From assembly GCA_028564675.1 (NCBI GenBank), contig JAOVVO010000210.1, positions 1 to 64,000 of the forward strand: a stretch of 64,000 nt of DNA, given 5' to 3'. Within the stretch, counting starts at the first letter, position 1; each line of letters starts with the position of its first letter. Made by a program: the position numbers and the translations under genes. Positions 36,730 to 49,485 of the stretch are shown here, piece after piece. The notes under the pieces were generated by a model. The model was not told where the DNA came from. It did no database searches and saw only the letters and a program-made list of their open reading frames with translations. Source of the DNA: Onchocerca lupi. Lineage: Eukaryota > Nematoda > Chromadorea > Rhabditida > Onchocercidae.

Positions 36730-39533
36730 TCAATAATTATTTTCAACCGCTCCTTCATCATCAATATCATCAGCAGCAAGCTGAAATAGCACTAGTAAGA
36801 AAATCAATTAGAATTTCCTAACTTATCTGCATTTTGCTCTTTTACAATTTCATACTTTTCAATAGTATCTAAAATTAGGAAAATTTCGAATTGAATCAAT
36901 TCAAAAATGAATGAATGTTTTCATAGCGTATTGAAAGGAAATGCTAACATAGATATTATACCTCTTCATAGTCTTTCTCAAGAGCAGCCATATCTTCACG
37001 TGCTTCGGTGAATTCACCTTCTTCCATGCCCTCTCCAACGTACCAATGCACAAAGGCTCGTTTTGCAAACATCCGATCAAACTTAACGTCTAAACGAGCC
37101 CATGCTTCAGCGATGGCTGTTGTATTGGCCAGCATACAAAGGGTACGTGGTACGGGTGCAACTTCCCCATCTGGTACTACTGTTGGTGGCTTGTAATTAA
37201 TACCTATCTAAAAATTTTAATTTTACTGAAGATTTTTCGAAAAAAAAAAGTATTCGTCATAACGTGCAAAAATGTTCAATAACCGGTGTATCTGATAATT
37301 TTGGTGATTTTTTAAATTGTTTCTGGAAAATAGCAATTTACTTTGAATCCAGTAGGGCACCAATCCACGAAATGGATCTGTCTATGATGACGGACAGAAC
37401 TAATAGTTTTATTAACGTCGGTCGGTGTAACATCACCACGATATAAAAGACACACTGACATGTATTTGCCCTTCGCTGGATCACACTGGAAGCAATTTAC
37501 TTTTATATTATAAAAATGATAAATCAAATATAACAAAATGGTAAAATGAAGCAAGCAAATTAAATCACAATAAACCGAAAGATTATTTGAGTCAGAATGC
37601 TTGAATGATTCCAAACGAAATGATCTGAAAAGCAAAAATCAATGACAGCCTAATAAAGTAAATAATAGTTTTAGTTTATCATAAAATGAAAATTTAAAGC
37701 GGCTCACTTTCACCATTTGATTGGGAGTGTCAAAACAAGCTTTGGTGATATCCATGACCGAAAGAGATTCATGATAAGCTTTTTCCGCAGAAATCACTGG
37801 CGCATATGTGACCAACGGGAAATGAATACGTGGATATGGCACTAAATTTGTTTGGAATTCCATCAAATCCACGTTTAGCACACCGTCGAAGCGCAATGAA
37901 GTTGTGATCGACGAAACAATCTGAAGTTAGTCGAACAAATTATGAACTGATTTTAATAATCAATATTTCATTTATTGTTAAAAATTAGTTTTGAAATCTT
38001 AAAAATATATCAACTGATTTTGTACACGTATAGGATTTTTTTCTCCAAGCATAATTTGATATTGTAAAGCTAACTTGGGCGATAAGACGATTCAAATTAG
38101 AATAGGATGGTCGATCAATATCCAAATTACGATGACATATCTCATAAATGGCTTCATTATCCATAATGAACGAACAATTGGAATGCTCGAGAGTAGCATG
38201 AGTTATAAGAATTGAATTATATGGTTCCACTACTGCAGTTGAGACTTGTGGTGCCGGATAGATCGAAAATTCCAGCTTGCTTTTTTTTTCATAGTCACCC
38301 GTCAAGCATTCCATTAGCAATGATGTAAAACCTGAACCGGTACCGCCGCCAAATGAATGGAATAGGAGGAATCCTGAAAAATAAAAACGAGAATTCCAAT
38401 CCCACCCTATTGTCATCCAATTTTCATCTTAACATCTATCTCAAGCTTATGCATAATTTTTCATTCATTCTGAAATGCTGCATACTTCTTTTTTCTTTTG
38501 ATCTAGCAAATGTAATGGGAAAATTCGGGAAACTTTAAATACCGAAAGATATCTGATAAATTTCTCTTAATAAAGTAAAGCAGTAACCCTGTAATCCATC
38601 GCAATTATCGGCCATCCGACGGACACGATCTAAAACAGTATCAATCATGTCTCCGCCAATTGAATAATGTCCACGGGCATAATTGTTTGCTGCATCCTCA
38701 CAACCGGTAACCATTTGTTCCGGATGGAACAAATGTTTGTATTTTCCGGTACGAACCACATCTATAATATCACTGGATAGTACCAGTCTTCATTCATTTA
38801 ATATGATTTATTGCTGTTTTTTTGTTTAAATCATTAAAAGAATAAAGGAAACAAAAGTTTATGCAAAATTTTATATTTAATTACTGAATGTAAAAAGCTA
38901 AGCTCTTGGTTACCGACAACGGTTGGTTCCAAATCAGCTAGCAAAGCACGCGGCACATAGTGTCCACTAGCGGTTTCAGAAAAGAAGGTCGTAAGTGACG
39001 ACGCATCATATCTTGCAGCCTGATTCGATTCAGAAACTACTTCGCCGTTTGGCTGAATGCCATGCTCGAGGCAAAATAATTCCCAACACGCATTACCGAT
39101 TTGTACACCAGCTTGGCCAACATGCAGAGAAATTATTTCACGCTGAATTTCAACAAAATTTTAGCTATTTCTTTCACTTTTAAATCGTTTAATGAAACTA
39201 TTGAATAGTATCGAATTATTCGGTTTTTCTTTCTTCTTAAAAAAAGTGTGCAAATTTACTGCATATAATGCATACGCAAATTAGTCTCTAACGTAATATT
39301 AAATAAAAATAGGCAGCTATCTTCTCAATAAAAAGAAACCTAAATATCATAACAGGTAATTAAATTCATGGTCCTAAATACTAAATAACGAGGATAAAAT
39401 TTTATCGTCATAAAGAAATTTTCTTGAATCATATTTGAATTCTTATTCATGATTAAAAAAAAAAAAATTAAATTAAATTTTAAAAGGAAAAAATATATAC
39501 CGTCTTTTTTGCTGCCTGGTCTTCGGAAAACAT
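36730..39533 (-). CDS. Divergent alpha-tubulin
   Basis: Eight exons, all phases consistent, 462 residues: 39533-39501, 39142-38914, 38761-38588, 38373-38075, 37920-37708, 37485-37342, 37207-36962, 36780-36730. The protein has REIISLHVGQAGVQIGNACWE, GGGTGSGFTSLLME (the GTP-binding tubulin signature), NLDIDRPSYSNLNRLIAQ, DLMEFQTNLVPYPRIHFP with the Glu that drives GTP hydrolysis at the dimer interface, and VHWYVGEGMEEGEF. These are alpha, not beta, features. Alpha-tubulin pairs with beta-tubulin to build microtubules. Differences from the usual isotype: the start is MFSEDQAAKKT-REII rather than MRE; the loop holding Lys40 is replaced (GEVVSESNQAARYDASS), so the acetylation site is absent; and the tail comes from its own exon, LAADDIDDEGAVENNY, ending in Tyr. 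The start is supported by an acceptor TTTTTCAG 12-14 nt upstream. Probably a specialised, not the housekeeping, isotype. Confidence 0.95.
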
Positions 39534-39556
39534 CGTAAATTCTTACTGAAAAACAT
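39534..39556 (-). other. Trans-splice acceptor before alpha-tubulin
   Basis: On the minus strand TGTTTTTCAG ends at 39546, leaving 12 nt before the ATG at 39533. A strong nematode 3' splice site so close to a first ATG is typical of spliced-leader addition. Confidence 0.65.
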
Positions 39557-40045
39557 AGATAGATATCATATCTATGATATGCCATTAGGATAATATGAAC
39601 GGCAAACTCAATAAAATTGTTAATTGCTATTATTTGTTCAGCAGAACTTATTGCACAAATAACAGTTTAATGAACAAAAACACAAAAATATATCTATTTT
39701 CCCAGTGTCGACAATTAAATTGATGATTTAAACGCAACGTATTTGTCAAACTGCTGAATATTATTTGGAATTACAATTTTGCCAAATAAATTCCCAATAA
39801 AATTACTAATGCTTCAAGCAATCCCTGTCTTTGAGTTCGATTCTTTTCCCGAACAGCAGTTTCTTGAAGGAGAAAATTCCACACAGGCGGAATATTGAAA
39901 TTTGATGTCAAATAATCAGAGAAAACCACTATGCTTTTCTAGAATATATCCCACAATCTTAGCTGAATATGATACCAACCTCAATTAAAAACATGAATAA
40001 ACGTGCAAAACGTTAATTTAGCATTATGAATTTCGCAATAAAAAA

Positions 40046-40690
40046 CGCTGAAAGATAGAAATAACCCGAGTAACAAACGTGCGAAAGAGTATTAATAATA
40101 TTTCGTGAGAGAATACGCTCAAAGATGGAAGCAATTCGAGGAACAAACCACTCACCAGAACGCACGCTTTAAACAATAGTACAAACGACCGTTAAGTAAG
40201 TTTTAGGCCGAAATCTTTTTGATATGGAAATTTGCATATTTGCAAGAAAGCTTAAAGCACATATTGGCTCATCCATTTTGTAAGTGTTTGTAGACTTTCT
40301 AATTTGCACGTAGCGCACGTAGCATATCCATTAGCTTCAGGAATGAATAAAAAAAGAATAAAACTTCAATATAACATAACATGGATTAATATCTTTCATC
40401 GAAAATTTGCATATTTGCAAGAAAGCTTAAAGTACATATTGCATCGTGTAGACTTTTTAATTTGCACGTAGCATATCTATTAGCTTCAGTAATGGATGAA
40501 AAAATAACGAAACTTTGATATAACATAAGATGGATTGAAATCTTTCATCGAAAATTTGCATATTTGCAAGAAAGTTTAAAGTACATATTGTATCATTCAT
40601 TTCGTAGTAATTGTAAGCATTTTTTGATTTGCAGTTGCACGTCATAATACTTCGAAAGTTAGCTTTAGAAAATGGGTGATAAGTAAAATG
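40046..40690. repeat. Tandem repeats upstream of alpha-tubulin
   Basis: Three imperfect units share TTTGCATATTTGCAAGAAAG, then TTAAAGYACATATTG, AATTTGCACGTAGCATAT and TATAACATAA blocks. Units start near 40231, 40406 and 40555, so spacing is about 175 and 149 bp. Just before them a shorter motif (CGCTGAAAGATAGAA / CGCTCAAAGATGGAA) occurs twice, 70 bp apart. Confidence 0.85.
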
Positions 40691-43600
40691 AGACTTCAAT
40701 GTAACTTGTTATAATTTATATAATATTTTTAAAATAATTAATAAAATTTTCAAATATTTGCTGAATTTCTGATGATAAGTCGTTTGAAATATTCTTTTCG
40801 GCTTCAAATCAATTTTTCAACTTTGAATAGAATTCTCAATTTTGAATTTTGAAATAATTGCTCTTTCAAAGATCATAATCTTAGATTTGTTCAATCATAA
40901 TTTCAAATTTTTGATTTAGAAGTGAATCCAGTTCTCTGTTTGATTTATAATTATATTAAATTTCATTAATTACTTTGATTCTTAATCTTTTGATGAGCTA
41001 ATTTTTATATGTTATTTCCATAACGTAAAGCATACGGACCGTCGCAATCATTCGTTTTTACCTGAATTTAAGAATCGGTAAAGTGAGGAATTTTATATAA
41101 GTGTAAGTGATATGACGTTTTGTCGCAAAGTTGGTTAGAGAAGAAGTTGGATGAGATTTATTGCTGGAGTTATAGAATTCGGAAGTGAAATGATTGCCGG
41201 AATTTCGGATTGTTTCAGCGATTTTCCCTTTTTCCGATCTTTTCGGGTTACTACTATTTCATCGCGCATTCCTGCTGCCAGAAGAGTTAGGGTTGGAGAA
41301 CGTGAGAGTAAGGAGAAATGAGTTTTGCATTTCGAGAGACTGCACACGGCTTGGAGATTTTCGTACTCTATCACATTGCCAAAAATTATCAGTGTTGCTG
41401 CAGAAAAGTAACATTTGAGTTGGAAAGTCGGCGGGTTGGTAGGGTTTTGTTGATGCAGTGCTGTAGTAAGAGATAAGCAGCGGAAGTTGATAAGATTTGT
41501 GTATTATGAGGAAAAGGAAATTGGTAACAGCATTGGAAGTGATGAAAATAAGAATTTCGAAGTCAACTCATTTTTATTTTTATTCTTTCTTTTCGAAAAA
41601 TTTGTTGTTTTTTATTTGTTGCATAATTTATTGGATAAGACTGAAACTACTCGCAGATTATGTTCGATAAGCCTCAGGGCTTCAGTAAGGATATACCAAT
41701 CTCAGATAAAAGATTCTCTTGTTGCTTTTTTTTGTAATTCTTTCGACAAGATTCATTTAATATTTACAACTGAATCGATGGATGATGCTGTGAGTTCGAC
41801 TTGTAAGTTTTCATTTTTCTTTTTTCCTTTCAAGATTTTAATTCAACAAAGTATTTATAATAAAAAAGAGTGTGTGTTTAGGATAAGCAAGCATACAAAA
41901 AATTGTATCATAAAATGAACAGCAATAAATTTAGTTTCTCGGAAGTCGAGCAGCTTTCTAAGTAAATATGATCAGATAAATTATACAGTCACTCAGGTTG
42001 ATAGTCATAAAAAATTTGAGAATCAGGTTTTATAAATCGACTTGTAGTAGATAACATCAAATGATACGGATGCTTCTTTGTTCTTCCTGCTATTAGTATG
42101 ATTAATATTATGGGAATATTCTTGCTGTTAATATGGTTATGTCATGGAGGAAGATGAATCACTGAAAAAACTTGTTACAAATGGTGCACCAGTTGGTGGA
42201 ACTACTATGCAGTCATGCTGAAAACGGTCAAAATTGTAGGATCTTAGACAAGATTAACATTAATATTTCTTTTAACAGGAAGAAAATTTAACATGAAGGT
42301 TTAATTTTGCTTACTATGATTTACAAGCGACAAAAGTAATTCGTTTTCCACTTATTCAGCTCTCGATATTTCCAGCAAAAAGTTGAGGTTTTACCGTTGT
42401 AATCAAGCTCAGAAACCATTCAGATATCGTTCGTACTACTGTCAACGATAAAGGCTTGCGTGGTAAAATAGATTCCGGACAGAATGTTTTGAAATTTACC
42501 CGATTCACCCATAATCTGCAGCAGTTCTGAAGCAGTTATTTATTTCTTTTGAATTTAAATTCTGTAGATCTGTTTCAAATATTAGGTATAAATCCCACTG
42601 CAAATTTTCAGCATATTCAATAACAGAAGCTGGTGGAATTTGTTCCCTTGCTCATTATGGCCAGGAACAATTGAAAAGTGTTAGTATACCATTGTCTAGA
42701 CTACGTTTTAAAGTTCACTCATTCAGAGAAATAAAAAATCCTCACTGAAAATCTCCCAAACAAAGAATTCTCACTAGAAATCTCCTGAACTGTTTAAAAT
42801 GCAAATAGTAGACTTCAGAATGAAAGAAACTTGTATGCCGAGATAGCTTGGTGAAATTTTATCCAACGTCCATCTGTAGAAACACTAATACATAAAAATT
42901 CAGAGCATGTTGAGGAGACTTTTGTGTCATGATTCTTTAAAACAAGTACAATAACTTTCTGGATTTCGAAATCGCTTATAAGCGTGAATTCTTTGTAATG
43001 TTGATCAAACTTAGGTTGATCTGTTCGACTTATAATTTTTTTAGATTCATGCAGCGCTAATGCTAACTAATGGTATATTAATGATCAGTTTCTACTGGTG
43101 ATGCAGGTTACTATGACGAGTGGAATATATCTTTGTTGTAAACAAGATCAAAGACGTTGTCAGATGCATTGAGGTATTGGTATGTACATTCTTGTTAACT
43201 CCTGCAGAATCTAACTTTAGCAATTTAACGACTGTGATGTGATAGAATTTCAGGCAGAAAACAATACAATATAGCTATTAACAACTGAAACGTTAAGATG
43301 TAAGAATTCTTAATGAAAAAATACTTCAAATTATTAGGTTACATCACGACAAATAAAGCATTACTGCTAGAAATTACACTACAAGACTGCTATAGCGAGT
43401 GTCCATACCAAACCTTGATTTAGTTTCATTTACCATTGTTATTCCAATTTTTTGAAATCATCCAGTTCGGTTTGACTAACTGATCAATTAACCAATTAAC
43501 TAAAGTGACTTCTATCTGCCACTTATTTATCTCACAACAACTTGCAAAAATTTTAGTCATTTTCAAAAAAAGAGTCATTAACTATGCGGATAAAAAACCT

Positions 43601-45965
43601 AAAGATCTAAAGAAAAATTAATTTCGAGAAAAATCAAGCTGTTATTTAGCTGTGGCTATCAGAAATCGACCATCCCAGGTATTGATAATTATACCGTTGT
43701 GAGAAAATGAGAACAAATGCATAGTACGGAGATGCCAGCCATATTCGTTGTCAGAAATCTGTTTCCTCAACAACTGGCACGAAACGAAGTATACGTTATG
43801 TGACTAGTAAACTTTTAGTGTTCATATTTTGGGGAATAACTGAATATTCGAAGACTTGACAAGACAAATTAAAGTGTATCATCAAAATGAATAGCTGAAT
43901 TTTAAGATTTGATTTAAAAACCAAACTTAATTGAATTCAAAATTTCTATCTACTATATCTTTTTAGAGATCTTCTATATCCTTTTCCTTGTTATGGAATT
44001 TATCTATTTCGTTTTCAAGACAAGGACCAAATTTTGAAAAGCATCGTAGTATTATTCATTTCGTTTCTGAAATTCCTCACAGAGATCGTGTAAGATTCTT
44101 CGCTCTCAACTGAAACACGTATGAAATGGAAAAAAAAAAGTTGCAGGCGCAACTTATCTACAACGCATCAAACAGTTTAAACGTTAGTAGCAACAAAGAA
44201 TTGACCAAACACCGGACTTAGCCAATAAATTATCGCCAATATTCTCCACAACACTGACAACGGTTAGCAGCAAAGTAGTGAATGTTTCGAAGATAGTTCC
44301 CGTGCATAAGATCAATCGCACTCAAAATGGCAACAGAAAAATGACTTTTTTTTTTTGATGGGTACTTTTGTTCTTTTACTTTAAGAAAATTTTTTTTTCA
44401 ATGAATTTATCTGAACAAAATAAACAGTAAAGAACATTACTTTATAGACTTTTGGATTTACTTTTAGGTTAAAACTTGTACAGTGAGACACCAAACTTCG
44501 TATCTTCAACTTGACGGATGATGCAAACAATAGTCTGTAGCGCTGACGAATATTAATGGTTCCATTTTTCTTGCTTTTCCTTCTCTTTTTACCAGATCTT
44601 TTATAATTCTTCCTTAGCGCATCATCCTTCTCTACTTATTACAAATATGCCTCACTGTCTTGTAAATTCTGGATCATGACCCGAGTTAAGAAATACTGGA
44701 ACTCCAGATCAAAATACTTGATAATTCAAATCATACGTCCCATGACGGCACTAACGATAACCATTCGTCTCGTTATGGAAAGTGAATTCTGTAGACAATG
44801 CCCCTAAATCTCGATAATGGAATATGAAGACATTTAGTTCATTGAGAAAAATCCGACTCTTCGCGAACTTGATTGAAGCATCTCTTAATCGCTCCCGATT
44901 TAAAGCTTTTCAAGTCTCAGTTCATTCAGTGCAACAGTGAAATTAATGCGACTGCACACAAGCGCAACTACTTTACCCCCATGAAGTTCTTTTCTGTCAC
45001 ACTTCAAATGCAGTGTTAAAACTCTAACTTCAATATTTATGTTGGGCTGCTCCGATACTAATAGATAAAATATCAATTACAGCTATTAAAAGAATTCAGC
45101 TAGAGAACACAATACTCATTAAAATTATTAAACACGTAGCTCTCATTACAAAGTGATGATCAAAATAATGCGGTAAAATGACTTTATGTAAGATTTATAC
45201 TTTCCAGCTTTATCCACTTTCTACTCTCTGAAAGATTAATATGAAAGATTTCAAAATTATTGTAAAACGTGAAAAGAGTCCATTAAAACATTTGATTTAC
45301 CGGAACATTGTCATGAAAATGTATGTCATAAGAAGCATCGGCTGTGGCAGTTGAGGTCAAACATATAAAAATGAAGACTGAGTTTTTTAACAATATCTAA
45401 TCTGGTCATCGAACATGAGTAATATATTACAAAGTCAAAGATGAGTATATATTACAAAATAATTGTACAAAGCGAGTTAGTATGAAGGAGCCACGAGTTG
45501 TGCAAAACTATCACTTTGCGACGAATTCTTTTCTACTAATCACCATTTTCGACTGAAAACAATTATTGCAAAAGCGTATTAAGAGCATTTCGATGCTGTT
45601 GCATGTTCCTGAGAAGGATATAGCACATTATGAGAGAACAGTAAAAGTTTACTACATAATATTAAACGACTGCAAGGCAATCTGCCGCTTCGACAGTTGA
45701 TCCTACAATTAGAATGGTGGGTATAATAAGAATAAAGAAATAGAACTTAAAAAAACAGGACTGTACAAGTTATATCAAATAACTAAAAAGTCTCTCTGCT
45801 AGCCAAAGTTAACATCAAATAATCCGCTAATACAGCTGTAGGCCTAATAGTTAAGAAAAACATCACAAAATCGGTAGCAGAGGAAAAGTTCCAATTTGCG
45901 GTTTCTCAGCAAGAAATAATTTGATAAGAACAACGCAAAAGTAAATCGGTAAAAGACCTCATTTT

Positions 45966-45971
45966 TTTATT
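45966..45971 (-). terminator. Polyadenylation signal AATAAA of TBCEL
   Basis: AATAAA on the minus strand lies 2 nt after the stop of the spliced last exon, or about 130 nt after the alternative stop at 46102. Confidence 0.55.
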
Positions 45972-45973
45972 CC

Positions 45974-48900
45974 TTAACAAATAAAATGAAGACCTCCATA
46001 CTTAACTTTTTCCTGCGCTAACTCGTTATTTTTCGGGAGATTTCGGAACTTCTGAAAATTAGATATTATCAAAGTAACAATTATAAAAGCTTAAGTAAAA
46101 ATCATACCTGAACACAGATCCTATCACCATCTTCGATATGCAACGCTTGAAGCATTTGACTTGAGAAACGTAACTCATTCGGGAATGGATTAACATTATT
46201 AATATAAAACAGCCGCATACGTTTTACAGGAATTTTCGTTAATTTTTCAAGCATATGCATTAGACATGAAACTGTTTGCGTCAAACGTATTTTCAGATTT
46301 GCGTTGTATCTAAAAAGAAACGAAACAAATTTTCGTTCTGAAAAAGAATTCCAAGAAAAATAAAAAGATTTTTTTAATGATTATTAAAAACCGGTGATTA
46401 TAGATCAAGCAAAAAATTTTGTTACCCAGTTTCTTCGCAAATCACAACAATGACAGCATGTTTCTTCGGAGTCATATCAACTTTACACAGCTGTTCCACA
46501 TGTCCATGTCGCTTGACTAGCCTAGCAAATATTTTCGGCTTAATTTCACGGACATCATAATACCTAAAACAGCCAAGATATAGACCATATTTTATAACCA
46601 CACTTACCAAATAACTTATAAAATATAGAGTTCTTCGAGTTTACTTCAGTACTCGGACAATATATCACACTCAAAACGTAAAGTGACACACATCAAATAT
46701 CTATTTACTTTACATTACTTTTCATCAAACACCTCAAACATCTGTATTATTTTCCGTCAAAAAATTGTTTGCATGATGGTGATAAACGACGATACAATCT
46801 AGTCATAATCTATAAAATTTGACCAATTCTATGAATTCAGAAGCGTGCTTTCTGTCAGTTGTTACAAATTTCATTGGAATTTGGGCCTCAAGAAATGGAA
46901 AAGAAGAGAATAAGGATAAGATGTCCAAGCTCAGGAGTTATTCGGACAAGACTGGTTTTGATTTCACACAACCTACCAAACGTCTATGCGAAGCATAAAA
47001 GGAGCTAAGTGTCACTGTAGTGTTTTGAACTTTAAAGAAATCGGGAAACTTAAAACTTAACAGCATTATAATACAAAGTAAAACAGAACCTTATGAGGAA
47101 CCTTTCGGATTGCTCCCTTTGCTCAGCGGATATAACCGATCCGTTTAGAATCTTCAGTTGTGGTATGCGCCCAACGATTAGATGGAAATGTTCATCATTA
47201 GTATACTCTTTCCATAAAGGGATCGCGATGATCCGCAAATCTTGTAAAGTATTTATATCCGCTAAACGTTCGATGGAACTCCAGTCATCGATCAAACATT
47301 TGTTTAAACTTAACCGACGAACACCATTTAAACAATTAAGATCATTTGTCTGAAAAAAAAATACAGTTATATGAAAAAAAAGAGGAATATATATATGTGA
47401 GTCACAATTTGATTAGCAGTGGAAGAAATTCGAAAAAGGGGCTTTGAAGCAAACTAAGCTCGCTAATTAATTTATAGAGATTGCACTTTTTCCTTCGGCA
47501 TAAAGCTTTACTCGTTAAAGACCCATTTAGAAATACAGAAAAAACACTTTTTGATTTAAAACGTAAATATCACAGTATTCTGAAATGTGTAAAGGGAAAT
47601 AAATTTACGACACATCAACTCCGAATGAAGCTTGATACCACTGAAGAAAAAAATTGCAAATACCTACTTTCATTTTACAAGATGTATATCGAATTGGATT
47701 TTCACACAGGGATAACGATACTAAGTTCGGAAAGAATCTCCATAAAGAAGTGACTGTTTCCCAGTGCTCGATATCACATTTACTTACATGCAAAGATTCC
47801 AGTGATACTGACATGACTTCGTCGCTAACGTCAAAACGATTTTTTAAATTTCTAAAAAAAAATCTGTGGCATTCCAAAAGGAACTCTGAATGTAAATGCG
47901 TTGTAGCCAAGAATAAAGAATTTCCCATAAAAAAACCAAGAAATACTGGAAATTTAAAACAATACGATACCTGTTTTCAGACAGATGTAACTCTTTCAAT
48001 TTCGGCATTTTGTTTAACAATTTTCGTACTGTTGACATTGGTAAATCCGTTCCATTTAATATAAACAACTTCAAATTCACAGCAAGAGGAAAGCTTGGTA
48101 CTGTCAAAAATGACTGCAGTGGATTGTATCCCAAGTTTAATACCTCCAATTTGGGTAAGGAAAAAATGGCAATGATTTCTTCCCATGATGAGAGCTTATT
48201 CCAAGCCAAATCTACCTAAACATATGACTGAAAACAAAGAAGATAGAATCCTACATAGTGAAACCACCGACAAGGAATCTCAATTATAACTTACCTCACG
48301 AGCATATCTACAGAGTGACAGAAACTGAACTTTATCACCGATTCGATCAATATATTTGTGATTGAGTACAAGCAGCAAAAGGGTATGTTCACTAGCCAAC
48401 TTACACGGACTTGTACATGTCTAAATTTGAATGGAATTTGAGCGTAAATACTCCATTTCTGGATTTTAAATAATGATGACTTCAGCAACGTGGATAAATA
48501 AATGCAACAGTACAATCAAAAGCTGACAGCTTGAAAACCAAAGAATTACTAGACTGATGAATTTAACTAACCAAGTTATTGAACTTCTATCCTCCTATAA
48601 CCAATAGTTACTGGAATTAATTAATAAGAACATATCTGTTTCGAAAAACTAACCATGGACTTCAGTAGGATAATCGATTCATCAATATCCACATTACATA
48701 AGTATTTCTTTTCTAATTCATCGATCAGAGACGCCGTACTGTACTCTTCATTCTAAAAATGGCATGAATCATCGAGAATCAGTGCATACTTAAATAATTT
48801 AATACATCTTTCTGACACTATAGAAGATGATTGAATATTATGGGAAAACTGAGAAAGAAGCAAAAAGTTTTTATTTAACACCACAAAGACCACAGTACAG

Positions 48901-49453
48901 TACCATCTTCCAAGTGAAACTTGACTTCTTACTGCAGGTCACAGACTGGTGCGTTCACGTTATTTGGCAGAGGCTCATAAAGTTGCCGAAAGTTCCGTTC
49001 TAATTTCATCTTTGACTACTGTCGGAGATTAGAAGTGAAAAGCAAGCCGAAAAATTATCTCGTCACTAAATATCTCAAAAACTGCTCAGCAAAAGAGACG
49101 AGAGACAGACAGCCTATCTTTCATTTTTCACCCTTTGAAATTAACGAGAAGTAGTGGGAAATTGTTGTTAATATGTTCAGAAATCACATAATTAGAAATT
49201 TCATACAAATTTCCGAAACGAAAATTCCGTCCGTTTTCAAATGTTTTCTTAGAAGATCGATGAATCAGATGCAATGCAATCTGTTCCATTGTTAAAATTA
49301 TGCATGTAAACGGAGTCAACAGCAACGTGCGACCTCATCAAAGCTTGCAGCGCTATCCTTATTTGGATCACTGCTGGCAGTACAAGCACTGTTATCTTTG
49401 TCACTCCGCGCTTCCATCCTGTTCACGTATTTTTCATCAACTTCCTTGAGCAT
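45974..49453 (-). CDS. TBCEL: Tubulin-specific chaperone cofactor E-like protein (TBCEL)
   Basis: Nine exons in agreeing phase, 483 residues: 49453-49334, 48752-48654, 48420-48295, 48215-47971, 47851-47668, 47349-47090, 46563-46426, 46309-46108, 46051-45974. The N terminus is polar (MLKEVDEKYVNRMEA) and leads to SLIDELEKKY. Next come leucine-rich repeats (VDLAWNKLSSWEE, LPKLEVLNLGYNPL, LESLHVSKCDIEHWE, LVSLSLCENPI), then LKILNGSVISAEQREQSERF, the LRR-cap signature shared with TBCEL and TBCE. A C-terminal ubiquitin-like fold follows (LTKIPVKRMRLFYINNVNPF, ALHIEDGDRICVQ). No CAP-Gly domain is present, which separates TBCEL from TBCE; TBCEL proteins destabilise tubulin dimers. The start follows an acceptor TTTATTTCAG 18 nt upstream. 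Exon 1 uses a poor donor (GTCGCA), so an exon could be missing there. The end is ambiguous: reading through the last donor gives Gln-Val-stop at 46102. Confidence 0.9.
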
Positions 49454-49485
49454 TCTTTGATCAAGCCTAGACCTGAAATAAACGA
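49454..49485 (-). other. Trans-splice acceptor before TBCEL
   Basis: TTTATTTCAG on the minus strand ends at 49473, leaving about 19 nt before the ATG at 49453-49451. It fits spliced-leader addition. Confidence 0.6.

Larger units (their letters stand above)
39557..45973. other. Intergenic region between alpha-tubulin and TBCEL
   Basis: Apart from the tandem repeats at 40046-40690, no gene was recognised. A 143-codon ORF at 41487-41918 has low-complexity Phe-rich composition, no splice support and no familiar motif. The promoter of the alpha-tubulin gene should lie at its left edge. Confidence 0.6.

Noticed and set aside
41487..41918. 143-codon ORF on the plus strand
   Set aside because: Phe/Lys-rich composition expected from AT-rich DNA, no recognisable domain or start/acceptor support.
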